A DNA stretch of 50,574 nucleotides from an uncultured Gemmatimonadota bacterium (GTDB taxonomy: Bacteria; Gemmatimonadota; Gemmatimonadetes; Gemmatimonadales; GWC2-71-9), in contig CAMPKP010000009.1 in the NCBI GenBank assembly GCA_946887295.1, forward strand, positions 1 to 50,574. The letters are read 5' to 3'. The notes under the pieces were generated by a model. The model was not told the DNA's origin and made no database searches. It saw only the letters and a program-made list of their open reading frames with translations. This document shows, piece after piece, positions 43,454-50,409 of this stretch (position 1 is the first letter of the stretch; each line of letters opens with the position of its first letter). A program made the position numbers and the translations under genes.

Positions 43454-44017
43454 GCGCGGCGTCTCGAACCTCGGCTCGCTGGCCTTGGGATCGACCGTGA
43501 ACCGGATCCACATGCCGCTGAGGCCGTGCCCCGGTACCCCGCAGAAGATGCGAAAGCTGCCGCTGTCGGGAGCGGTGAACCGGATGACGTCCTTGGCCTC
43601 CTGCGGCAGGCCCTCGACCACCTTGTTGGTGTACGCCCGGGGGATGGCGGGCTCGCCCCCCATGTTGGGCATCGGGTCCTTGTCCGCGATGATCTCGGCG
43701 CTGTGCGGGGTGCCGTCCTTCTGGACGAAGTTTATCACCACGTTCGCACCCGGAGGCACCACGAGGTTGGCCTCGCCATCGACGTAGCCGTTGAAGTTGA
43801 AGGGGCTCCTCGCCCCCTCGCCACCGGCGATCAGCTCGAAGGTGACCGTCTTGGTGGCGGGGTCCCACTTCAGATATTTGGAAGAGTCCTGGGTCGCCAG
43901 ATACTGGGAAGAGTCCTCGGTCGCCAGATATCGGGACGAGTCCTGGGTCGCCAGGCCGGCTGGCGGGAGCGCCAGCAGCAGGGCGACTGCCGGACCGAGA
44001 CCTGCGAATCCAAACAT
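43445..44017 (-). CDS. Sulfocyanin-like blue copper protein
   Basis: A 190-residue exported cupredoxin. The four type 1 copper ligands are all visible: His105 (in GTPHSAEII) and Cys159, His164 and Met169 ([13 protein letters not shown], with CX4HX4M spacing). The strand [16 protein letters not shown] and the ending WIRFTVDP are as in sulfocyanins and auracyanin-like proteins. The N-terminal hydrophobic segment ([15 protein letters not shown]) is a signal peptide or membrane anchor. Directly after it stand three tandem copies of a nine-residue unit (residues 22-48). It should carry single electrons in the periplasm. No partner oxidase gene is adjacent. Confidence 0.85.
43874..43954 (-). repeat. 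Three tandem 27-base repeats inside the cupredoxin gene
   Basis: The units encode [18 protein letters not shown] and LATQDSSKY, each 27 bases long and in frame, placed between the signal sequence and the copper domain. Copy number changes would lengthen or shorten the linker without a frameshift. Confidence 0.85.
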
Positions 44018-44042
44018 TACAGTCCTCTCGTCTGGTCGGACG

Positions 44043-44072
44043 GAGGGGGCCGTGAAACCCCACGGCCCCCTC
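44043..44072 (-). promoter_or_regulatory. 12-base perfect hairpin in the cupredoxin leader
   Basis: GAGGGGGCCGTG and CACGGCCCCCTC form a 12-base perfect stem with a 6-base loop, 26 bases upstream of the cupredoxin ATG on the minus strand and 115 bases before the divergent peptidase gene. There is no T-run on either side. It could be a stabilising leader structure, an attenuator or an operator. Confidence 0.5.
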
Positions 44073-44187
44073 GTCCGAATGGTGTGCCCAAGAGCGGGCA
44101 CCGAGTTACCGGAATCTACAGGCATCATGGCCGAAGGGGTATCCTTCCTGCGGTCAAAAACCACCACCCTCGAACCGAGTCGCCACA

Positions 44188-46476
44188 GTGAACCGCTTTT
44201 TCGTCCTGGTGCTCCTCGCCGCTCCGGCCGGCGCGCTTCCCGCTGCGGCCCAGCAGCTCGACCCGTCGCGCCTCACGGTCCAGCGGATCTACGGCTCCCC
44301 CGAATTCGCCGCCCAGCCGTTCGGACCTTCCCGCTGGCTGGGCGACGGCCTGGCGTACACCACGGTCGAGCCCGCGGCGGAGGGTGGAGGGCAGGAGATC
44401 GTCAAATACGATGTGGAGAAGGGAGGCCGTGAGGTCCTCGTGGCCGCCCGCCAGCTGGTGGCTCGGGGTGAGCGCGGGCCCCTCGAGATCGAGGATTACG
44501 TCTGGTCGCCCGACGGCACCAAGGTGCTCATCTTCACCGACACCAAGCCGGTCTGGCGGCTCAACACCCGGGGCGACTACTGGGTGCTGGATCGGACCAG
44601 CGGCGCCCTGAAGAAGCTGGGTGGCGGAGAGGCGAAGCCTTCGACGCTCATGTTCGCCAAGTTCGCCCCCGACGGCGGTCGGGTCGCCTACGTCCGGGAG
44701 AACAACCTGTACGTCGAGGATCTCGCGACCGGCAGGATCACGGCACTCACCCGCGACGGCTCCCGCACGCTCATCAACGGCACCTTCGACTGGGTGTACG
44801 AAGAGGAGCTGATGAACTACTACGCCGACGGCTGGCGCTGGAGCCCCGACGGCACCCGCATCGCCTTCTGGCAGCTCAACGCCGACTCGGTGAAGAACTT
44901 CTATCTCGTCAACAACACCGACTCGGTCTACTCGCGGGTGATCCCCATCCAGTACCCCAAGGTCGGCGAGACCAACTCCGCCGCCCGGGTGGGTGTGGTG
45001 AGCGCGGCGGGCGGACCCACCCGGTGGCTCGAGATCGAAGGCGACCCGCGGAACCACTACATCGGCCGCATGGAATGGGCCGCCTCGTCGGACGAGGTGG
45101 TCCTCCAGCGATTGAATCGGCGGCAGAACCGGAACGAGGTGATGCTGGGCGACGCCGCAACCGGCCGGGTGCGGACCATCCTCACCGAGCAGGACAGCAC
45201 CTGGGTGGATCTGGTGGATGACTTGGTCTGGCTCGAGGGCGGCAAGAGCTTCACCTGGGTGAGCGACCGCGACGGCTGGAATCACGTCTACGTGGTCTCG
45301 CGCGACGGAAAGCGGACCCGCCTCGTCACCAAAGGGGACTTCGACGTGCTCGACGTCGAGGGAATCGATTCCAGAGGCGGATGGCTCTATTACATCGCCT
45401 CGCCCGACAACCCGACGCAGCGCTACCTCTTCCGCACCCGGCTCGACGGGAAGGGCAAGCCCGAGCGGCTCAGCCCCGTCCGGGAGTCGGGTACCCACAC
45501 CTACGACCTGTCGCCCGGCTACCGCTACGCCATCGAGACCTACTCGAGCCTGGGCAACCCGCCGATCATCCGGCTCGTGCGGCTGCCGGGCCATCAGCCG
45601 ATCCGCACCCTGGTGGACAACCAGCAGCTCAGGGCGAAGGTGGCGGCGCTCAGCCGCGGCCCGGTGGAATGGCTTTCGATCGAGGCGGAGGACGGCCTCA
45701 AGATGCCGGGCGTCCTGCTCAAGCCGGCCGACTTCGACTCCACCCGACAGTACCCGCTGCTCTTCTTCCTCTATGGAGGGCCTGCGCACACCGAGGCCAA
45801 GGACGTCTGGGGCGGTTACTACCTCTGGCACACCATGCTGACCCAGAAGGGGTATCTCGTCGCCATCGTGGACAACCACGGCACTCCGGCCCCGCTCGGC
45901 AGGCGCTTTCGGAAGGCGATCTACGGCCAGATGGGCGTGCTCGAGACCAGGGATCAGGCGGTTGCCGCCAAGGCGCTCACGAGCCGGCCCTACGTGGACC
46001 CCGCCCGGGTCGGTATCTGGGGCTGGAGCTACGGCGGATTCATGGCGCTCAACGCGCTGTTCCAGCATCCGGATCTCTACCGGACCGCGGTCGCGGTCTC
46101 GCCGGTGACCCACTGGGCGCTGTACGACAACGTCTACACCGAGCGGTTCAACGGCCTGATCACGGAGAACCGGGAGGGCTACGACCGCGGGTCCCCGCTC
46201 AGCTACGTCAAGGGCATGCGGGGCAACCTGCTGCTGGTCCACGGCGGAGGTGACGACAACGTGCACTACCAGAACAGCGAGATGCTCATCAACGCGCTGG
46301 TGGCCGCGAACCGCCCCTTCGAGATGATGGAGTACCCCAACCGCACCCACTGCATCTGCCAGGGCAAGGGCACCCAGGCGCACCTGTTCGATCTCATCAC
46401 CCGGTTTCTCGACCGCACCCTGATGGAAGGCCCGCCGCAGGCCGCGGCGCAGGAGCGTGCCGCGGCAGGGCAGTAG
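44188..46476 (+). CDS. S9 family serine peptidase, dipeptidyl-peptidase IV type
   Basis: A 762-residue exported protein (signal MNRFFVLVLLAAPAGALPAA, cleaved near AAA-QQ). The N-terminal beta-propeller contains repeated W-S-P-D-G/F-A-P-D-G blades (VWSPDGTKVLIFTD; AKFAPDGGRVAYVR; WRWSPDGTRIAFWQ) and the double-glutamate motif DWVYEEELMNYYADGW that binds the free N-terminus of peptides. The C-terminal alpha/beta hydrolase has catalytic Ser614 in GWSYGG, Asp690 (or 689) in GGGDDNV and His721 in NRTH. It should remove X-Pro or X-Ala dipeptides from peptides in the periplasm. The start is GTG 44188, directly before the signal peptide. Confidence 0.94.
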   Translation: MNRFFVLVLLAAPAGALPAAAQQLDPSRLTVQRIYGSPEFAAQPFGPSRWLGDGLAYTTVEPAAEGGGQEIVKYDVEKGGREVLVAARQLVARGERGPLEIEDYVWSPDGTKVLIFTDTKPVWRLNTRGDYWVLDRTSGALKKLGGGEAKPSTLMFAKFAPDGGRVAYVRENNLYVEDLATGRITALTRDGSRTLINGTFDWVYEEELMNYYADGWRWSPDGTRIAFWQLNADSVKNFYLVNNTDSVYSRVIPIQYPKVGETNSAARVGVVSAAGGPTRWLEIEGDPRNHYIGRMEWAASSDEVVLQRLNRRQNRNEVMLGDAATGRVRTILTEQDSTWVDLVDDLVWLEGGKSFTWVSDRDGWNHVYVVSRDGKRTRLVTKGDFDVLDVEGIDSRGGWLYYIASPDNPTQRYLFRTRLDGKGKPERLSPVRESGTHTYDLSPGYRYAIETYSSLGNPPIIRLVRLPGHQPIRTLVDNQQLRAKVAALSRGPVEWLSIEAEDGLKMPGVLLKPADFDSTRQYPLLFFLYGGPAHTEAKDVWGGYYLWHTMLTQKGYLVAIVDNHGTPAPLGRRFRKAIYGQMGVLETRDQAVAAKALTSRPYVDPARVGIWGWSYGGFMALNALFQHPDLYRTAVAVSPVTHWALYDNVYTERFNGLITENREGYDRGSPLSYVKGMRGNLLLVHGGGDDNVHYQNSEMLINALVAANRPFEMMEYPNRTHCICQGKGTQAHLFDLITRFLDRTLMEGPPQAAAQERAAAGQ

Positions 46477-46537
46477 CGCATGGCGACCGGCGCGGGCGGA
46501 CCCTAGATTCCAAGGTCCACCCCCGCCGGAGCTTCCC

Positions 46538-46753
46538 ATGACCTATGAAGACATCGTCGCAGTGCTCGGCTACGCAGGCGGGCATGAGCAGAAGGTCCGG
46601 ATAACCACCTCCGACCGGACCGAAGTCGTCGGGATCCCCATGAGCGTGGATACCCACATCACGGCTCATGAGGTCTACCTGCGTCCCTCAGGCAGTGACG
46701 ACACCGAGATCGCCGTGTCGCTCGGCGCGATCGAGGACGTGGAGCTGGTCTGA
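46538..46753 (+). CDS. Small beta-barrel (Sm/SH3-like) protein
   Basis: A 71-residue protein beginning MTYEDIVAVLGYAGGHEQKV. After an N-terminal helix it has five short strands with the alternation of small beta-barrels: VRITTSDRTEVVGIPMSVDT, then EVYLRPSG, EIAVSLGAI and EDVELV. The first strand pair followed by VGxxxSVD resembles Sm-like folds and bacterial Rho-binding antiterminator-like proteins, but no family is securely recognised. GGAG lies 7 bases before ATG; a TAGATT -10-like element is at 46504-46509. It is 75 bases upstream of the Psp-like operon, whose putative own promoter lies between. Confidence 0.6.
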   Translation: MTYEDIVAVLGYAGGHEQKVRITTSDRTEVVGIPMSVDTHITAHEVYLRPSGSDDTEIAVSLGAIEDVELV

Positions 46754-46778
46754 TCCGTCCCGCCGTGCCGTTTCTTCC

Positions 46779-46805
46779 TGAAACACTGCCAGGGTTCCGT
46801 CCGTA
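46779..46805 (+). promoter_or_regulatory. ECF sigma-type promoter (TGAAAC-N17-CGTA) of the psp-like operon
   Basis: TGAAAC (46779-46784), 17 bases, then CGTA (46802-46805). This equals the sigma-W-type consensus of Bacillus (TGAAAC-N16/17-CGTA), which in that genus drives pspA among other envelope stress genes. The first gene starts 23 bases after CGTA, with GGAGG in between. The -35 is also the right arm of a small GTTTC/GAAAC hairpin (46770-46784). Confidence 0.55.
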
Positions 46806-46828
46806 GGGGCCGACCGGAGGCAACGGGA

Positions 46829-47095
46829 ATGGATATGGAAGGCATACTCGCGATCACTTTGATCTTCGGAGGGGGCACCGCCTTCCTCCTCTCGATCAGC
46901 CCCATCGGCAAGGCGATCGCCGAGCGGATCCGCTCGAACGGGTCGGTCCCGATGCACGATCCGGAGCTTCTCGCCGAGGTGGACTCCCTCAGACGGGACG
47001 TCTCCGAGCTGCAGGAGCGGGTCGACTTCGCGGAGCGGCTCCTGTCGCAGAGCCAGGAGCGCCCGCAGGTCGCGAAGGGGGGAATGCCGTCATGA
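46829..47095 (+). CDS. PspB-like small membrane protein, paralogue 1
   Basis: An 88-residue protein. One membrane span (GILAITLIFGGGTAFLLSIS) is followed by PIGKAIAERIRS and a coiled coil DPELLAEVDSLRRDVSELQE ending in the motif RVDFAERLLSQ. Length, layout and the final coiled-coil motif resemble phage-shock protein B. GGAGG eight bases before ATG supports the start; a second ATG is two codons later. Its stop overlaps the next start by 4 bases. First of four paralogues. Confidence 0.75.
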   Translation: MDMEGILAITLIFGGGTAFLLSISPIGKAIAERIRSNGSVPMHDPELLAEVDSLRRDVSELQERVDFAERLLSQSQERPQVAKGGMPS

Positions 47096-47439
47096 TCCAG
47101 GGCACGATCCCCCCGGTCCCGGCGCCGCCGTTCGACCCGAACCTCATCTTTCTCAACGATGGCGGCCCGCCCGCCATCGTCATGATCGTTTTCCTCGGAC
47201 TGCTCGCCACCACGATCATCCTCTGGCCGGTCATGCGGGCATTTGCGCGGCGGCTCGAGGGAAAGGGAGCGAGTGATCCGGCCCTCCATGCGGAGATCGA
47301 GCAGCTCCAGCACCGGCTCGGCGAGGTGGACGGCCTCCATCAGCGCGTCGCCGAGCTGGAGGAGCGGATCGATTTCACCGAGCGGATGCTGGCGCGCACG
47401 CAGGCGCCCGCGGCCCTTCCGGGTGAGACCCGCCGATGA
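47092..47439 (+). CDS. PspB-like small membrane protein, paralogue 2
   Basis: A 115-residue protein with a Pro-rich N-terminus (GTIPPVPAPPFDPN), one span (IVMIVFLGLLATTIILW), the post-span motif PVMRAFARRLEG, and a coiled coil ALHAEIEQLQHRLGEVDGLH with the ending ELEERIDFTERMLART. It is closest to paralogue 3, sharing WP(V/L)(M/I)RA(F/L)ARR(L/I)EG and the VAELEER/MAELEER segment. The start overlaps the stop of paralogue 1 and its stop overlaps the start of paralogue 3, each by 4 bases (ATGA), so translation is coupled. Confidence 0.75.
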   Translation: MIQGTIPPVPAPPFDPNLIFLNDGGPPAIVMIVFLGLLATTIILWPVMRAFARRLEGKGASDPALHAEIEQLQHRLGEVDGLHQRVAELEERIDFTERMLARTQAPAALPGETRR

Positions 47440-47771
47440 CGGTCGTACAGGGCGTTCCGCCCCTGCCACCCCTGCCGCCGGGCTCGGAGATGTCGGTCAC
47501 GGGGAGCCTGGATGGCTTCGCGGCGGTGGCCATGCTGCTTGCAGCAGGGATCATCGTCGCCGTGCTGCTCTGGCCGCTCATCCGGGCGCTGGCGCGCCGG
47601 ATCGAGGGGGGCGCTCCGGACAGCGAGATGCGAGCCGAGCTGGACGGGCTGCGCGAGCGGGTCCGGCAGCTCGAGGACATGCCGCCGCGAATGGCTGAGC
47701 TGGAGGAGCGGGTGGATTTCGCCGAGCGGATCGTGGCTCAGGCACGGGAGCCGGACCGGCTCCAGCGATAG
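47436..47771 (+). CDS. PspB-like small membrane protein, paralogue 3
   Basis: A 111-residue protein with a Pro-rich N-terminus (VPPLPPLPPGSE), one span (VAMLLAAGIIVAVLLW), PLIRALARRIEG, then DSEMRAELDGLRERVRQLED and RMAELEERVDFAERIVAQ. It is the nearest relative of paralogue 2. The Pro-rich stretch before the span may be exported or form a short polyproline helix. Eleven bases containing GGAGGAGGG separate it from paralogue 4. Confidence 0.75.
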   Translation: MTVVQGVPPLPPLPPGSEMSVTGSLDGFAAVAMLLAAGIIVAVLLWPLIRALARRIEGGAPDSEMRAELDGLRERVRQLEDMPPRMAELEERVDFAERIVAQAREPDRLQR

Positions 47772-47782
47772 GAGGAGGGAAG

Positions 47783-48046
47783 ATGGCGCTGAGCAATCCG
47801 GGTGAGACGGTCGTCCTGGTCGTCTTCGCCCTGGGGGTCATGAAGGTCCTCACCGGTCCCATGGGTGTGGCGATCGGGGACCGGCTTCGGGGTGCGCCCG
47901 CGCGGGCGGCGGACCGGCTTCTGGCCGACGAGGTGGACCGGCTGCGCGGCCGATTGGAGGAGGTCGAGGAGCGTTTAGATTTCGCCGAGCGGCTCCTCGC
48001 TCGCGGGGCTGAGGCCGATCAGATACCAGGGGGAGCCAACAGATGA
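47783..48046 (+). CDS. PspB-like small membrane protein, paralogue 4
   Basis: An 87-residue protein with one span (TVVLVVFALGVMKVLTG), PMGVAIGDRLRG, and a coiled coil LADEVDRLRGRLEEVEERLD ending FAERLLARGAEADQ. It resembles paralogue 1 more than 2 and 3: both are short and have PxGxAI after the span. It has its own strong ribosome binding site (GGAGGAGGG), unlike paralogues 2 and 3. Its stop overlaps the YbjN-like gene by 4 bases. Confidence 0.75.
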   Translation: MALSNPGETVVLVVFALGVMKVLTGPMGVAIGDRLRGAPARAADRLLADEVDRLRGRLEEVEERLDFAERLLARGAEADQIPGGANR

Positions 48047-48438
48047 TCACCCGAGACGACATTCAGTCGTGGCTCGAGCGGCTTGACGGTGGAAGCCTGG
48101 CGGTAACGGAGGTCGAGCCGAACCTCTGGGTCGCCCGCACGCCGGACGACGCGGAGGCCGTGGTGCACTTCGCGCCCCCGGTGATCATCCTTCGGGTCCG
48201 TGTCATGGAGCTGCCCGAGAGCGAGCCGCGTCGGGGCGAGCTGTTCCGGCAGCTGCTGGAGTACAATGCCCGGGAGCTGGTGCACGGGTCCTATGGGCTG
48301 GAGGGCGACCACGTGGTGCTGACCGACACGCTGGAGCTCGAGAACCTCGACTTCAGCGAGTTCGAGGCGAGCTTCGACTCGATCACGCTCGCCCTCGCCT
48401 CGCACCTCGGCGCCCTCGCGCCATACCGCGAAAGGTGA
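48043..48438 (+). CDS. YbjN/CesT-like domain protein
   Basis: A 131-residue protein: MITRDDIQSWLERLDGGSLA, VEPNLWVARTPDDAEAVVHF, PPVIILRVRVMELPESEP, LFRQLLEYNARELVHGSYGL, GDHVVLTDTLELENLDFSEF. This is the alternating beta-sheet and helix pattern of YbjN and the type III secretion chaperone (CesT/Tir) fold, with the typical second helix LLEYNARELVHGSYGLEGD. It is likely a small cytoplasmic chaperone or adaptor. It sits between paralogue 4 and pspA and should be made together with them. The specific partner is unknown. Confidence 0.7.
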   Translation: MITRDDIQSWLERLDGGSLAVTEVEPNLWVARTPDDAEAVVHFAPPVIILRVRVMELPESEPRRGELFRQLLEYNARELVHGSYGLEGDHVVLTDTLELENLDFSEFEASFDSITLALASHLGALAPYRER

Positions 48439-48444
48439 CCCGTC

Positions 48445-49212
48445 ATGGGAATCTTTGATCGCTTCTCGACACTGCTGCGGTCGAACCTCAACGACCTGAT
48501 CTCCCGGGCCGAGAACCCGGAGAAGATGCTGAACCAGCTGATCGTCGACATGAAGACGCAGCTGGCCAAGGCCAAGCAGCAGGTCGCGTCGGCGATCGCC
48601 GACGAGAAGAAGCTCCAGTCGGACGCCGAGGCGATGAAGAAGCAGGCCGAGGACTGGGAGCGCCGCGCGATGCTGGCCGTGCAGGAAGGCCGGGACGACC
48701 TCGCCAAGCAGGCCCTCGGCCGCTACAACGAGCATCTCCAGGGCGCCCAGCAGCTTCATGAGACCTGGCTCAAGCACAAGGCCGAGACCGAAGCGCTCAA
48801 GCTCTCGCTCCGCCAGCTCAACGACAAGATCGAAGAGGCCAAGCGGAAGAAGAACATCCTGGTGGCGCGCGCCAAGCGGGCCGAGGCGCAGCAGCGCATC
48901 CAGGAGACCATGTCCGGCATGTCGGACAAGAGCGCGTTCGAGTCGTTCGAGCGCATGACGGAGAAGATCGAGGCCAACGAGCGGAAGGCGATCGCCGCGG
49001 CCGAGATCCAGGAGGAGTTCTCGGGCGATCACCTCACCCGGCAGTTCGACGCGCTGGAGTACAAGGGCAGCTCCGACCAGCAGCTCCTCGCCCTGAAGCA
49101 GCGGATGGGCCTCCTGCCGGGCGACGCAGGCCAGAACCGCCAGCTCCACGCCGGCCGGGACGATATCCACGACGCCGAAGTGATCGAGGAAGGCGAGAGC
49201 GGGAAGTCCTGA
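48445..49212 (+). CDS. pspA: Phage-shock protein A (PspA/IM30 family)
   Basis: A 255-residue ESCRT-III-like membrane-stress protein. The amphipathic N-terminal helix MGIFDRFSTLLRSNLNDLIS, then AENPEKMLNQLIVDMKTQLA, are typical. Long coiled-coil helices follow (AKAKQQVASAIADEKKLQSD; LHETWLKHKAETEALKLSLR; KKNILVARAKRAEAQQRIQE). The last 40 residues are a flexible acidic tail (DDIHDAEVIEEGESGKS). PspA binds stressed inner membranes and stops proton leakage. ATG 48445 is 6 bases after the YbjN stop. No pspF or pspC gene is in view. Confidence 0.95.
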   Translation: MGIFDRFSTLLRSNLNDLISRAENPEKMLNQLIVDMKTQLAKAKQQVASAIADEKKLQSDAEAMKKQAEDWERRAMLAVQEGRDDLAKQALGRYNEHLQGAQQLHETWLKHKAETEALKLSLRQLNDKIEEAKRKKNILVARAKRAEAQQRIQETMSGMSDKSAFESFERMTEKIEANERKAIAAAEIQEEFSGDHLTRQFDALEYKGSSDQQLLALKQRMGLLPGDAGQNRQLHAGRDDIHDAEVIEEGESGKS

Positions 49213-49262
49213 AGGCGATCCGATGAGGTGCCGCGGCGGCGCCGTGTCACCCTGAGCGCAGG

Positions 49263-49293
49263 GAAGGGGGCCATCTCCAGTGTGGCCCCCTTC
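49263..49293 (+). terminator. 11-base perfect hairpin after pspA
   Basis: GAAGGGGGCCA and TGGCCCCCTTC form an 11-base stem with a 9-base loop, 50 bases after the pspA stop. There is no T-run, so it may need Rho or act as an mRNA end stabiliser. A TATATT element follows at 49296-49301 and may be the -10 of the next gene. Confidence 0.5.
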
Positions 49294-49325
49294 ACTATAT
49301 TCCACCGCCCTTTTCCCGACGGAAC

Positions 49326-50402
49326 ATGACCGCACCGCGCCACCTCATCATCGCCGACGGCGACTTCGGGCCCATGACCTCGAAGACCGCCAATTCCATC
49401 ATCCGATACCAGCCCGAGCGCACCGTCGCGGTGCTCGACCGGCAGCACGCCGGGAGCACCGTACAGGACGTACTGGGATTCGGCGGCGCCATCCCGGTCG
49501 TCGGATCCATGCGCGATGGTCTCGCCCTGGGACCGACGTCCGTTCTCATCGGCATCGCGCCCAAGGGCGGCCAGCTGCCGGCCGACTGGCGTGCCTGGCT
49601 GGGCGAGGCGATCGACGCGGGCTGCGATGTCTGGAACGGGCTGCACAACTTCCTCTCCGACGATCCGGTCCTCTCGGCGAAGGCGAAGGCCCGCGGCAGC
49701 CGGCTGCACGACCTGCGGCGGCCGCCCGCCGACCTTCCGATCGCGTCGGGACTCGCCAAGTCGGTGGAACCGCTGGTGGTCCTGACGGTGGGAACCGACT
49801 GCAACGTCGGCAAGATGACGGCGCAGCTCCAGCTCATCCGCCGGCTCAACGACCGGGGCGTCCGCACCCGTTTCGTCCCGACCGGGCAGACCGGCATCAT
49901 GCTCGAGGGCTGGGGCATCGCGGTCGACGCGGTGGTGGCCGACTTCATCGCGGGCGCGGCGGAGTGGCTCACCCTGGAAGGCAGCAAGAACGCCGACGTC
50001 GTGCTGGTCGAGGGTCAGGGGAGCATCAACCATCCCGGTTACTCGGGCGTCACGGTCGGCCTGCTGCACGGCTCCTGCCCCGATGCGATGATCCTCTGTC
50101 ACCAGGCGAGCCGCCAGTACATCGGCGACTATCGCGAGGCCGCCTGGCTCCGGATCCCGCCGCTCTCCGAGTACGTCCGGCTCTACGAATCGCTGGGCGC
50201 CGCCGTGCACCCCACCAGGGTGATCGGCATCTCGCTGAACACCTACGACCTGAGCGACGTCGAAGCCCGGCGGGCCTGCGACCGGGCCCGCGAGGAGACC
50301 GGCCTTCCCGCGACCGACCCGGTCCGGTTCGATCCCGCCCCGCTGGTGAACGCAATCGCCGAGACGCGGAACCGCTACCTGCAGACCCGGAAGGCCCTCT
50401 AG
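49326..50402 (+). CDS. DUF1611 / DgcN-like P-loop protein
   Basis: A 358-residue protein of the DUF1611 family. N-terminal Rossmann-like part (PRHLIIADGDFGPMTSKTAN; AIPVVGSMRDGLAL; SVLIGIAPKGGQLPADWRA), then a P-loop GTDCNVGKMT with the surrounding VLTVGTDCNVGKMTAQLQLI, and later VLVEGQGSINHPGYSGVTVG. Some members are D-glutamate N-acetyltransferases (DgcN) in D-glutamate breakdown, usually next to the racemase/epimerase DgcA; no such gene is visible in this window, but the right neighbour after the next gene is outside it. The family call is good; the reaction is uncertain. A TATATT element (49296-49301) could be its -10. Confidence 0.8.
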   Translation: MTAPRHLIIADGDFGPMTSKTANSIIRYQPERTVAVLDRQHAGSTVQDVLGFGGAIPVVGSMRDGLALGPTSVLIGIAPKGGQLPADWRAWLGEAIDAGCDVWNGLHNFLSDDPVLSAKAKARGSRLHDLRRPPADLPIASGLAKSVEPLVVLTVGTDCNVGKMTAQLQLIRRLNDRGVRTRFVPTGQTGIMLEGWGIAVDAVVADFIAGAAEWLTLEGSKNADVVLVEGQGSINHPGYSGVTVGLLHGSCPDAMILCHQASRQYIGDYREAAWLRIPPLSEYVRLYESLGAAVHPTRVIGISLNTYDLSDVEARRACDRAREETGLPATDPVRFDPAPLVNAIAETRNRYLQTRKAL

Positions 50403-50409
50403 CACCGAC

